Shown here one piece after another: positions 46,283 through 59,300 of a stretch of 64,000 bases of DNA. How positions within the stretch are numbered: the first letter of the stretch is position 1; each line of letters begins with the position of its first letter. A program made the translations under genes and the position numbers. Below the pieces are notes generated by a model. That model worked only from the letters and a program-made list of their open reading frames with translations. It had not been told where the DNA came from and ran no database searches. This DNA comes from Annona cherimola (Eukaryota > Streptophyta > Magnoliopsida > Magnoliales > Annonaceae), in NCBI GenBank assembly GCA_030490835.1, contig CM059971.1:7258938-7322937 (forward strand), written 5' to 3'.

Positions 46283-46819
46283 TGTACCATTAAAATACCG
46301 CCATCTTTGTATGGCATATTGTGCAAATCCAAAGTAGAATGCAGTTCGAGATGGTGTGGCGATACTGGGATTCCATTGGTGCTATGTTATCGACATGATG
46401 CTAGAGGCTAATTCGCGTACGCCTTTCATGAGGAATGCATGAGGAACTGCTAAGATTACATTTTGTGATCCACTATATTCTCTAGCATAAATATTACTAT
46501 ATTTATTAAGTTCAAGTATATCTAAAGTCTCTTCTAACGGCGGTTGTATAATTTCCCTTTTAGGGGGGTCTTTAAAATATTTCTATTATATGTAAGTATT
46601 TGTAGAAAATTCACTCCACATATAATCTGAGAATTGTAAATGTGCTCAATTATAATATCTAGTTGCTATGTTCTATAAATACTAATAAAAAAAAAACACA
46701 TCCTTTCTAACTTTGACACCATCTATTTTTTTCTTGTTCAGTTGACTCGTTCAAAGTAGCTTTCAGATAGCACAGAAATTATTAAAAAAAGCATTTTTAT
46801 TTATTATTATTATTATTTA
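46283..46819. other. No gene seen
   Basis: Intergenic DNA ending in an (ATT)n microsatellite at about 46799-46817. Confidence 0.5.
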
Positions 46820-47725
46820 GATAAACTCCCCTACTACTCGTGCCTACGACATTCCAATAATTAGTAACCTTTTACCCGTACTTCCTTCCGTGCCCATACC
46901 GTTAGTCATAGGTTAAACGACCGTCATGTGTACCCAAATGTCATTTTTGCCCCTGAACGACTTTACTGACGTAGTCGGAGCGCCGTTTTCTTCCTACCCC
47001 TAATTTCTTTGGCGGAAATTCCTGAATCCGTCGCCTGCCGCACTCATCCCTTCTCTACTTATCGCTTATCCGATAATCAATCGTTATTAACAATTTTGCC
47101 CCTACAACAAACAAAGCAAACAGAATACTAGATCTGCTGTTCGAATTCCATTCACGAGGGTGACGCTGGCCGCCATGGTTTCTACAATAGGTTTCTGTAA
47201 TCGGCATGGATAGTCATGTTGTTAGCCTTTGACACCAATGTCGGTCGGTTTTCTGTGGCTTGCGATCGTCGCCTCTAATGATTGGAACTATTAACGTCCA
47301 TGATAGTGCTCTGGATTTGAGATGACCAAATTTTCATGAAGGTCGCTTTTTGTCAGATTTGGTGGCAGAGGATGGATTGGAGAACCAAAGAAGGGCCTCC
47401 GGAGGGGCTTGCATTAGTAAAGAAACATTTGCTGGGTGATTTCTTTTCACCCTTAATTGCACCTTAGGTTTAGCAATGAAGAAGAAAGGGGAAAGACGGA
47501 AGGAAGGGCGACAGAAGGTATATGCCATAGCTCGTTGGGCAATTTGGGCATTTGAAGAAATCAACAGAGTCGTTTTGCCTGGCGGGTGATATTTAACTGA
47601 CGGTGCTGACCGCATGGGTACGCAAAGAATTAAGGGTTAAATATCCCTGAAGGAACGATTGAAATGTTACGAAGTATGAAAGTAATTATGGGCAAATGTT
47701 ATGGACACTAAGGGAATTTATTCTT
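46820..47725. mobile_element. Mutator-like nonautonomous element (possible gene-capture type)
   Basis: Long diverged inverted ends: GATAAACTCCCCTACTACT...CCCGTACTTCCTTCCG on the left matches the inverse of the right end (AATAAATTCCCTTAGTGTCC...CTTCATACTTCGT), extending over 100 bp. The interior, 46980-47590, is GC-richer and unlike the other repeats here. Low-complexity ATT flanks hide any TSD. The - strand frame at 47334-47615 has no recognisable domain. Confidence 0.6.
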
Positions 47726-48064
47726 ATTATTTAAAAATGATTTATGATGCTTGTAATATTCTACGTCCCATCATGTGATTTCATTTACTTGAATTCATTT
47801 GCTCTTCTTTTGAAGCAGACACCGGTATAAAATATGATTTCATTATGCACCATAATGTTTATTAGATTCATCTAGTTGAGCCGTGAATATATGTATATAT
47901 ATATACTACTTTTCTTTGTTTAAATAAAAATAAGAATTAGTTTGACAGTGTCAACGCCACTGTTTAATGTCGTATTTGATGATGTTGTAAATCAAACGAT
48001 TCGTTCTCATTAATTGAGTTGGTCTGTTTTAACTATTTATTTATTCTTATCCAGCTATTAACTA
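47726..48064. other. No gene seen
   Basis: AT-rich intergenic sequence. Confidence 0.5.
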
Positions 48065-48143
48065 TGGTAACTTATCCACCGGGCCTGTGGCCTCGTGGTA
48101 ACATCGATGGCATGATAGTAAGAGGTCAATGTTAGTCCCGAGT
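48065..48143 (+). repeat. Possible tRNA-derived SINE fragment
   Basis: GGCCTGTGGCCTCGTGGTAA resembles a pol III box A region, and GGTCAATGTTAGTCCCGAG about 40 bp later a decayed box B. After the solo LTR, GTTTGAATCTTACC (near 49912) is a second box-B-like motif. No complete SINE or poly(A) tail is defined. Confidence 0.35.
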
Positions 48144-49855
48144 TGATGGCAATTACCCAAGAGGGGAGGGGTGAATTGGGTAATTAAAAAATTTAAAACT
48201 TGAATTATTAACTTTACCCTGGTTTAGTTTAATCCCCTTTAATAAAACAAATGGAAAACAATGAGATAATGAAAGCAGAAATGAAAAACAGTAGACAAAA
48301 TTTATAGTGGTTCGGGCAACCTTCCCTACTCCACTCTTCCAAGCTCACACTCTCTTGTGACTTCGGTTCCATAATGTATTCCGCGAATACAGCTAGAGTC
48401 TTTATTTTCTTCTAGATTCTAGCTCTAGGGGGCATATACAACTAGAGTATATACAACTAGAGCTTCCGCTCTCTTCTAGATTCTATCTCTAGGGGGCGTA
48501 TACAACAAATAGCACAAGTAGGTGACGAGTTCCACTCCAATCGCAACTCTACTTTGCTATAGCTTGGTTTGAAACACCAAAATCAAATCAAGCACCAAAA
48601 ATCAAATAATGAGATGAAATAGAAGAAATCTACACTTTACAGATTTGTATGGCAAGTTCCAACTCGAGGAAGAATCTGTAGAAGCAATGAATCGTTTTGC
48701 ATCGAAGCAAATAACAACTTTGAAGCTTGTTCTTCCTTTGAAAGTGTATAGATCACTCGATTATAAAGAAAAGTGAATTGAAACTATTAGTAACACTTCT
48801 TTTCCCTTTTTCAGCTCTTACTTATATGTTTCCACGTTTGTTTGAGTGTCTATATATAGAAAAGGAAGAATTTTGAATGTTGGAGCAGTGGTTGGTGCAT
48901 AATAAATGTGCTAACGTTCAAAAATTCGAACGTTATTCCCCCAACTCGCAGGTGGAGTCGACTTCGTGTGCGACTTCACCCAAGTCGCATGCTGGATTCG
49001 ACTTCGGGTGCGACTTCAGCTGTTCTTCAGTTTCTAAGTCTATCCTCTGGGTTGACTTGGTTTGGGACTTGGTTACAAGTTGTTATTGGAGTCGACTTCG
49101 AGTGCGACTTGGCTTCTTCCTTATGCCAAGTCAGTTAGTCTTTGTTGAAGTGTCTCTTACTTGCTTAACTTCTTCTTCTTCTTTTGTCTTTCAATACTTG
49201 GAGCTTATTTGTATAAAATCTCTTTAGCTTTTGAAGAACTTGAATCTTGTATGAACAAATCCAACTTTGATTTAGAATGGTTGAATCCATGTGTCTTACT
49301 TGCTTTAAACTTGGATTGGTCTTCATATATTCAAGTTGAAAGATTTAGGTTGACTTCATCTTTAATTTGACTCAAGTCTATCTTGAAGTCGGCTTGTCCT
49401 TCGACTTGATCTTGAAAATCTGCCCTGCCAAGTTGAAGTTGATGCTGGAGTCGACTTTGCCTGCAACTTCACCTAAGTCACATGTGGAGTCAACTTCGGT
49501 TGCGACTTCAGAATCTTGGCAATCCAGTTTCAACGCTGGAAGGAAATTGCATCTTGAAGTTGATACTGGAGTCAACTTCGTTTACGACTTCACCCAAGTC
49601 GCAAGTGGCGTCGACTTCATCTGCGACTTCAATATGTCCAAGTCCTCAATTTCAACGCTGTCTAAGAGTTGTCATTTGAAGTCGCTGCTGGAGTCGACTT
49701 CGGGATCGACTTCGCCTAAGTCGATGTTGGAGTCGACTCGCGGATCGACTTGATCTATCATACTTTGTATTTTTCATTTTTATTTCCTTAAACAATACAC
49801 AAATTCTCATTAGTAGTTAAAACTCACTCAAATTGTATTGTTAATCATCAAAACA
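48144..49855 (-). repeat. Solo SIRE-like copia LTR
   Basis: Read on the - strand it starts TGTTTTGATGATTAACAATA and ends GGTAATTGCCATCA. TAGTGGTTCGGGCAACC and TACTCCACTC near 48306-48338 are motifs of SIRE-type LTRs. The segment 48940-49760 repeats GAGTCGACTTCG/GCGACTTCACCCAAGTCG-like units. No matching 5-bp TSD was found. The frames across the repeats (for example 49367-49753) are not genes. Confidence 0.65.
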
Positions 49856-50611
49856 TATGCTTTGGATATTTTGTATTTGATTTCAACTATTGTTTCCTAC
49901 AGTCAAGTGTTTGAATCTTACCTTGTGCCGGTGGGGATTTCTTTCATGGTGGCGGTGGGGTTTTACAACTTTTCCACTATGATGGGGTACAGTGACTTAT
50001 TTATTTCATCCATGGTTTTTGTCAGCCTGGATTTTGCATGTATTTCTTTTGAGGGTTTGAAAAGATATTTTAAAATTTAAATATTTTTATCAATGTATTT
50101 AAGATTAGGGGAGGTTACCATTCAATGAGTCTTTAGCTCCATTAGGGGGCAAACTTGAATGTTAAGACTTGAATTCTATGAAATTATCAAATATAAATTT
50201 AATGGATTTTCTTTTATTGCATGAGATTCTATATGTTCATTGGATCAATTTTAAATTATTATGTATAGTTTGAAGATATCTATGTGTGTGTTTTTTTGAA
50301 TTAAAATGCTCACAACTCACAATTAATGTAAGATGCTTAGTTTACTTTGTCATACTATATTATTATTATTTTAATTATATATTTTAAACCATTTTTCTAG
50401 AAGCTACTTAAATGTCAAAGCTTTAAACTTCATGAAAATGCCAATTCATTCTATTTTATTTATTCTAAAAATTTTGCATATATTTTGTGTTAGAGATTTC
50501 TTTTAATTGTCTATTTGCTATATTACTTTATATTTTCTTTAACTAAGTTCGGTTTTTTGAAGTATCAAGTATATTTTCTACTACGTGGTTTGATGATGAT
50601 TATTTATTTTT
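49856..50611. other. No gene seen
   Basis: AT-rich intergenic DNA after the solo LTR. Only the SINE-like motif near 49912 stands out. Confidence 0.45.
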
Positions 50612-51108
50612 GGGCTCTGCTTATATGTTACAAGGTTACATGAAAGCGGAGCTATGTAACCTATTTAATTTTTAAGATTTTGATCTTAAATAAAAATTCA
50701 ATCCATTCATTATATTTAATATCATTTGTTTATCTAAGAGACCAAGTTTCATCTCAATTAAGTGTCTTTATCGGTTACATTTGTCGAAATATATATAAAT
50801 TCATCTGTAAATTATGAAAAATGCTTAGTTTCATTTACAAAAATATTAGAATATAATAATATTTTATAAAATCAATTATCCACATAGAAATTATATTTTA
50901 GATGGTTTAGATATTGAAAATAAAATTTTAAAATTGAAATTTAGTACTAGACTATTTTATTACGTTCATTTTAATGGGACTCATGCATAGTGATATTAGA
51001 CAAAAATGATTCCAAGATATTATAAAATATAAATAATGTTAAATATATAAAGTAAATTTTCCATCATTCATCAAAATATTAAAAATGGAGGAAGTTACAT
51101 AGAAGCAA
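50612..51108. mobile_element. GTTACAT-tip nonautonomous DNA transposon, copy 3
   Basis: GGGCTCTGCTTATATGTTAC at the left, followed by CATGAAAGCGGAGCTATGTA; right end GTTACATAGAAGCAAGAC. The interior TCATTTGTTTATCTAAGAGA matches 26705-27240 and 27583-28075. Confidence 0.6.
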
Positions 51109-51779
51109 GACTTATTTATTTATTTGTTTGTTTATTACCAAGAGGGCTTTACATTCCTCTAAAATTATGAATATAATTATCGAGGCTTCAAGCTATACAA
51201 TAAGAAGTTTTTTTTTTTTTTACAAATATTATATTTTTTATACTTTAGATTGGAAGAGGCCGTTAATTGTTGAAACTTAAACTTTATTAGGGGGCCAAAC
51301 CAAAACCTAAATAAAATTTATATGTATATTTGATTTTTTATGTACTGGATTAGTATTTTCTTTAATTTGTATTGTTGTGCGTAATTTTCTTTTCAATGTA
51401 TTAGATCTTTTTATCACCTATTTATTATTTTATTAAATTATTTTATTACTATATTTGGCTTTTTCTTTTTTATTTTTATTAGCATATTTTTAATTTAATT
51501 TTTTTAAAGATTTGAAGAAGCTACTGCATGTGGAAATTTTAAGCTTCATGAAAATATCAAGCCTCAATTTGAATTTATTTTAAGTTTTACTTATTCATCT
51601 AGTATTTTTTATTCATGGTTTTTGAACTATTATTTTTTTGTCATGATTTTCTTTACTTTTATTTATTTATTTATTAATAATTTTATTTAAATTATAGAAT
51701 CAAATATGCTAAATTGTCTCGCTGACTCGAACTTCTCCATTTCGAAAATCATGCTCATTTATGTTACAAGAAACTAATG
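51109..51779. other. No gene seen
   Basis: Very AT-rich sequence without a clear element or coding frame. Confidence 0.5.
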
Positions 51780-52690
51780 ATTTAACATTTTGATAAAATT
51801 TGACAACTCTAAAAAGAGTTAAAATTTTATTTGAATTTGGAATAACTTGGCCATTATACTCCTTTGAATGATTAAACTTCAAATTCTTAAAGAAAATATT
51901 ATTATTAGAATTTTATAAAAGGAAATATGATTTTATAAAGAGATTAAAATTTTATAAAAGGATTTAAAATTTTATTCTGAAACATCCTGACAACTTTACT
52001 TTTTAAATGGTTAAACACCATATCATTAAAAATATAATTTTTTTATAAAAATTTGAAATTTATGAAAGGATTTAAAATTTTGCTTGGATTTTAGAGAAAT
52101 CTGGAAACTCCGCTTTTGAATGGTCAAATCCATATGGTTAAAAAAATGATTTAAAAAGATTTGAAATTTTAATTGAACTTTGGAAAACTTTGTGACTTGA
52201 CACCTTGGAATAGTCAAGCCACAAATTCTTAGAAAATATTATTTTGTAAAGGATTAAAATTTCATAAAAGAATTTAAAATTTTACATGGATTTTGAAAAA
52301 TCTCGCGATTATACGGGTGACTGTATGCCCTAGAATGGTCGAACCTCGTATCCTCTTAAAAATATGATTGTTTTTATAAAAATTTTAAAAATGATTTAAA
52401 ATTTTACTTGAATTTTGAAGAAACCTTACAACTCTATGCCGTGGAATGGTCAACCTTCAAATCCTTTTAAAATATGATTTTTCATAAAAAGGTTGAAATT
52501 TTATAGAAGAATTTAAAATTTGGGGAAATTTGATGCTTTTACACACTGAAATGGTCGAACTTCGGATCCTTTTAAAAGTATAATTTTTATAAAAAGGTTG
52601 AAATTTTATTTTAAGGAATTTAAAATTTTACTTGGATTTTAAGGAAAATATGGTGACTCTGTGCCCTTGCATGATCAACCCCGAATCCAT
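51780..52690 (+). repeat. Diverged tandem repeat, period about 115 bp
   Basis: The motif GAATGGTCAAAC (with variants) recurs near 51867, 52005, 52118, 52209, 52334, 52444, 52549 and 52669. Between copies, TTTAAAATTTTACTTGGATT and TATAAAAAGGTTGAAATTTT recur in order. Spacing varies from about 90 to 140 bp. The array ends 80 bp before the duplication breakpoint at 52769. Confidence 0.8.
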
Positions 52691-53349
52691 TGTTATGTGA
52701 TCCCAAGACCTCCTTTTAACCTTTATTTCATCTTTCTTTCAATTGGCACCATATTTTTAAGACACAAAGGAGGTGGTCCACTTGGTCTATGATTTCAACA
52801 TCATGAGATCGGCAAATTAAGTGGATTAATGGACAATATCAGTCTCCTTGAGGGCATTGCTCAGTTTGAAATTGCAAGAGTGATGCATATTTGGTTTTAT
52901 TTTTATTTTTATATTTTGTTGTTGCTGATTCATACTTGGATTTGATCATGGGAAGAGAAAGATCAGCCAACAATGGGGCAGATTTCAATCAATGAACCAG
53001 GTTTGCTATGTCCTAATTACTGTAAACCTCAGCATTGAACAGAGCATTATACCTCTATCTCTCATAGGCCCAAAGAACAGAGCTTGGCCTTGGCCCCTGC
53101 ATTGTTGGAGGCAGATGGGTGTTGTGATTGCCAGCATTGTAAATCTTCCAGTCATTGTCCCAAATGGGCAGCCAACATACGATTTAAAATACACATAGGG
53201 AATTGAATTATCATAGCAGAAAAGTCATTCATGAGTTAACATGCATCTGCTCTAACTAACAAATAGACAACCACCTTGAAACTATTAATAAACAACCACT
53301 AATTGCTACCACTGTTCCAGTTCCTGTGTCGCACCATGAATACAGTTAT

Positions 53350-56300
53350 TCAAGCTGTAAAGAACAATTTTTTTGTTAGTCTTATTATTTTTCTTAGAAA
53401 ATTGATCACAACCAAAAGCAAAAACAAGGGCAGAAGGCAGGAAATGATAATCACAGCTATGGCCAACCCCATGCTTTCATCTGCAACTACCGCAAATAAG
53501 CCTGCTGACAACGCGATGAGCATGCAGATACATGCAATGAGGGTACAGAGATTGCCGCTAATCAGTATTTGAACTACAATTGCAGGTTTATTTTGCATAA
53601 CTGCTGGTCCCCATGCACTCATGTAGAAAAATATGGCAAACATAGAGAAGCTCATGGCAAGAGTATCAAGAAGCACAAAAGCTTTGAAAGCTGGTTTGCT
53701 TGCCAGAATAGCTGTTCCTGGGTTAGGCTCACTGCTGCTCCTGTAACCACCTGGTAAGGTGAAGGCTGCTGCAAATGAAACTGTGGCAATCAGTGATGCG
53801 ATCACAGTTACCACTTGTTGTTGATTTTCCCTTCCTTTCAAATCAATCTTTTTCATGGGAGCTATGTCAGGCATGCGTTGAGGCCGGGCCCTAGATATCA
53901 TTGTGAGAATCATGTTACGATCTGTAACAAAATGATCACACCTACAAATGCCTCAAACCATGTACTTTTGCAAATGAAAAATTGGCTAGAATTCTAGGTT
54001 TGTCAAAATTTCCTTCCATTAAATCATTATACACCATACAAAATTTGTTATGTCCTCCAGTATGCTTAGAATTAACAAACGAAAATATAAGTAGTGGTCT
54101 GGAAATGATTTACATCACCCAAACGGTTATAGGGAAAAAACCCCACAGAGGCTTAGGACCAACAAAAGGCAAATTACCATCTAAAGCAGATGAGCGTCTT
54201 CAACCACCTATATATTGTATATGAATGTCACTATTTTCAATCAAAGGATAAATGGGTCTCCTCTCAAAATCAGTTAATTGAAACCCTGAATTATTTTCTA
54301 TCTCATATATACTACTAGTTAAAAAAAATACGCAGAAGATAACTTTTAGCAACTTTGTTAGCCCATTCAAGACGCAATATTCTAAAAGACATGTTCTAAG
54401 CAAGGCTTCATTACCGATAAGTTATTCATGCAATGCATTTGGCATTCACATAATCCATCCGGTACGAAGAGTCTAACAATTAAGATGTAACATGCAGGGC
54501 GTCTGATGAAATAAATGTGTAGGCAAGGGTAATACCTTAAAGCAGCGGCACCACGTTTAGTACGCATTTTTCGATTATCCTCATTCCTGATCATGTCAAG
54601 CTTTGCTTTCTTCTTTATTAGTGTTTGATTGTGCATTCGCGGATTGGTTGCAAGTTGAATAGGTGTGCTTCCGTCTTTATCAGTACCATCAAGCAACCCT
54701 TCAATTTCAGGTAGTTTTACCAAATTTCGAATAATTTTGTACCTTCGATGTAGCAAACCAATGTGGAGTACATTCCTTCCGCTCGAGTCAATTTGTTCGA
54801 TGGTATCTGGACAGTGCTTGAGCAGCACTGAAATCGACGATTCCTTACCAAAAGCCACTGCTGCATGAAGTGGCGAGTGGCCATTTTTGTCTACCATGTA
54901 AGGAACACGAAGGCTGTCAGTTTTGAGGATCATAGAAACTATCTCAGCATTGTTTCTCCAAGCAGCATAATGAAGGGCTGTTTTTCCATTGTCGTCTTGT
55001 ATCCTGATCAGCTCTCTCAGCTCGTCTGCTGTGAGTTGGGGCATAGGAATAATATGATCATCTGCCATTAACAAAAGCAAGCTGATGAGACGCATTAATT
55101 GTAATGGGATTATATTGATATGACTTTTTGATGCCAATTTATGTTGATATGACTTGATATGTAAGCAAAAGGAAAAACTAAGGTGTTAGGGTTGAGATCA
55201 CATTACAAACACATAAGCAAAACACAAAACACAGAAAATAACGTGGATCAGCTTGAAACTTACTCCACAAGAGAAAAGAGTAATTAATAAATCACTAAAC
55301 AATTATAACTTTTTTCTCTCAGGCAACAGATTGCCTCTTTTAGAGAATCTCTTCCCTTGACTCTCTCCCCTCGCTATGATTATTAAACTCTGTACGTTAC
55401 ATGTTTATTTATAACTCTCACATACACCTTCCGTAACTTATATGTAATCCTAGATTCACTTAACTAAGATACATAGAAGAGATACCTAACAAATCTCCAC
55501 TTTTGATTTAATTGCATGAAACAAACCTACCAGCTCGTAAAGAAACTTATGTATTCAACGACTCTATGTTGTTCCAACCATGCTCGAATTTGTACAATCT
55601 ATCACATCCCTCTTAGGCGTCTGTACAACTCATCTCTACCATACGATCTTCAATGACTTCATAAGAGCTTCACCTGTCTACATACTTCTTACCAATCTGT
55701 AAAGACTTTCAATCTTCTTACCTTTTGTCAATTATAGCTCTCTTTATTACTTTTAGAACTTCATCTCCAGCCGAAATCTCTAACCCTCTAGGGTCTATCA
55801 TTCCTAATAAAGTCAGATTCATACACAAATTACGAACCTATTCCACAAGAGTAAACATCTATATAACTCCATCAAACATGTGAATTTGTATTGTACCAAC
55901 ACTAGTAACTCTGCTCTTTGCCTTTTTCCCATTCTAATGGTACCACCATTGCATTCATTGTATGAACTGAATTGTTCCTTGGCTACGTACATGTGAAAGC
56001 AACATCTGGAAACAAAGATCCAATCATCACTGCCTGAAAATGTTTCTGCTATGAGCGACACATCACTTTCTGAATCCACATCAAATGAGGAATAAGTAGA
56101 TGATTTTGCTTCTTCTATCTTCTCATTCCCATTTCATGTTCTCTCTTTCTTCTAATCTCCTTCCACTTGAAATAGACTCTTCTTATGTGACCTTTCTTAC
56201 CGCATTCCTAGCACTCAATATCTCTATTCAGTTTGGACGAACTTCTAGATCCGTTCGGACTATTTAATGATCTTTGCCTGTATTGCTGATCAACAATCAC

Positions 56301-59300
56301 AACCAAAGTGCTCTCATTACTCAAATATCCATTATCACTGTTTCTTTTACGAGTCTCATTCATCACTAGAGAAATAATAATACTCATTAAACTCCAAAGT
56401 ATCCTACTTGTACAACAATGTCATCACAATATAATCGAATGACTCTAGTAATGAGGCTAACAAAAGTAATAATCGTTATAAGCACACCCGTACTCCACTA
56501 GAGAAAAGACTAATTAATTAATCGCTAAATAATTATAACTTTCTTCTTATAGCCAAGAAAAAAGAGAATCTTTCTCCCATACTCATCATTCTTTATAATT
56601 ACTAAACCCTACAGACTATAAGTTTATTTATAACTCTTACATACAACTTGCATAACTCATATATATTTCGAAACTTATTCAACTAAGATATAAAATACAA
56701 GACACAACTAACACAAGGACCTAAGAATAACACCAATAATATAACTTTCTTTCTTGCTACCAAAGGTTCCGGCCACAAAATATATAAAAAGGGAGAGAAT
56801 TCAAGAATTTTGAGTCTAAATATAGGCAAAATACTGTATAATCCAAAATATAACAGAAATATAGTCAAAATACTTGCTAAACAAAACATTACAAAATTCT
56901 GTAAAATCCATTACTAAATGTAAAACAGTAGAGAAGAAAGAAATTTCTGTGTCATTTCTTCATAGATTACATCTGTATTTATACATATTTTTGCTAGTCT
57001 ATCTAAGGTAAAGTCTATATTTACATCATATACTGAATCCTGTAAACAAGGCAAGCCAACTATAATGCTTATTATGTAATAAGCAAATAAGGTAAGCTAA
57101 CTGTAATGCTTATTCTGTAGCTTAAGTAAATAAGGCAAGCCAACTGTAATGCTTATTCTGTAACACTCCCCCTCAAGCTGGAGCATAAATGTTAATCATG
57201 CCCAGCTTGTTACAAAGATATTCAATCCGAGTCCCATTTAATGCCTTTGTGAAAATATCTCCCAGTTGTTCTCCAGTCTTCACATATCCTGTGGAAATCA
57301 GATTTTCTTGGATCTTCTCTCTAATAAAGTGGCAATCTACTTCTATATGTTTAGTTCTTTCATGATATACTGGATTTGAGGCGATATGAATAGCTGCTTG
57401 ATTGTCACACCAAAGTTTTACTGGCATGGATATCTTTATTCCGATCTCAGTTAAGAGATGATACAACCACATAATTTCACACGTGGCTTGTGCCATGGCT
57501 CTGTATTCTGATTCTGCACTAGACCGAGATACCACACTCTGTTTCTTGCTCTTCCAAGATATAAGGTTTCCACCAACAAAGACACAAAATCCTGTAGTAG
57601 ATCGTCTATCAATTTTAGATCCAGCCCAGTCAGCATCTGTAAAACACTCAATTTGAGCATGTCCATGATTGCTATATAATATGCCCAAGCTAGGAGCCCT
57701 TTTTAAATAGCATAAAATCTGCTCCAAGGTAGCCCGATGCTTCACTGTAGGTGCAGACATAAACTGACTGACTATACTTACTGCATAAGCAATATCTGGA
57801 CGAGTCACTGTAAGGTAGTTTAATTTCCCAACCAATCTTCTATATCTTTCTGGATTATCAAAGGGATCACCATCATCATTTGTCAGATGTATGTTCGGGA
57901 TTATTGGTGTGCTACATGGCTTGGCTTCCATCTTTCCAGTTTCTGCAAGCAAGTCAAGAACATATTTCCTTTGTGACAATAAAATTCCCTTTTTGCTTCT
58001 TGATACTTCTACTCCCAGAAAATATTTTAGTTCTCCCAAGTCCTTTGTGTGAAACTTGGAATGCATAAACAGTTTCAGAGAAGAAATTCCTGCACAATCA
58101 TTTCCTGTAATGACAATGTCATCAACATAAACAACGAGAAGAATAATACCAGATGCTGACTGTCTATAGAAGACTGAATGGTCTACTTTGCTTTTGGTCA
58201 TCCCAAACTCTTGAATTACCTCACTAAACTTGCCAAACCAAGCTCGAGGACTCTGCTTTAATCCATAAAGAGATTTTCTTAGATAACATACTTTTCCATA
58301 CTCCCCCTGAGCAACAAACCCAGGTGGTTGCTCCATATACACTTCTTCGTGGAGATCGCCATGAAGAAATGCATTTTTGATATCCAGTTGGTGCAAGAGC
58401 CAGTTCTGAGACGCAGCTATGGATATAACTAGGCGGACTGAGGCAAGTTTGGCTACTGGGGAGAAAGTATCAGAATAGTCCACTCCATAGGTTTGAGCAT
58501 AGCCCTTAGCTACAAGTCTAGCTTTTAGGCGCGCTACCGAACCATCAGGATTAACTTTCACGGCAAAGACCCACTTGCATCCCACAGCTTTCTTTCCTTT
58601 TGGTAAATCAACTAGATGTCAGGTGTGATTGACTTCTAGTGCTTGTATCTCCTCAAGCATTGCAGTATACCAACCAGGGTGATTCAGGGCTTCTTTGACA
58701 GTTTTGGGAATAGAGATAGAATCTAAAGAGGCAACAAAAGCACTCGAAGAAGGAGACAAAGAAGCATAAGAAACGAAATTAGCAATGGAATAAACTGATT
58801 TACATTGACGTTTACCTTTACGAAGACTGATGGGAAGGTTAAGGTCGCTAGAAGGATCAGATGACGAAGAAGCTGGTACAGGACATGTATCTTTTATCTC
58901 CTGACGCCTGGAGTACACCTGAACAATTGGTGGCTTTGTAGGAGGAGGAGGTAAATCAGCAACATCATGTTGTTCAGAAGAATGATTGGAGGTACTTGGG
59001 ATTGTGTCTTGATAAATGAGCCAGTGTTCCTCCTCCCCCTCACTTTCAGAATTTGATGGTGAGGAATAAAAAGGTATATCCTCCACAAATACAACATCAG
59101 TTGATACCACATATCTATTGAGATCATAAGAGAAACAGCGATAGCCTTTTTGAAGACGAGAATACCCTAAAAATACACACTTCAGGGCTTTGGGGTCAAG
59201 TTTAGTCACAGACGGCCTTACATCTCGTACATAGCAAGTGCTTCCAAAAATTCGTGGTTCAAGTGGGAAGCGAGACTTTTTCGGAAACAATATATTGTAT

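Noticed and set aside
47334..47615. 93-codon - strand frame
   Set aside because: Lies partly in the inverted repeat of a Mutator-like element, with no recognisable domain.
48065..48143. A functional tRNA gene
   Set aside because: Box-like motifs only; no cloverleaf or intact box B, so at most a SINE remnant.
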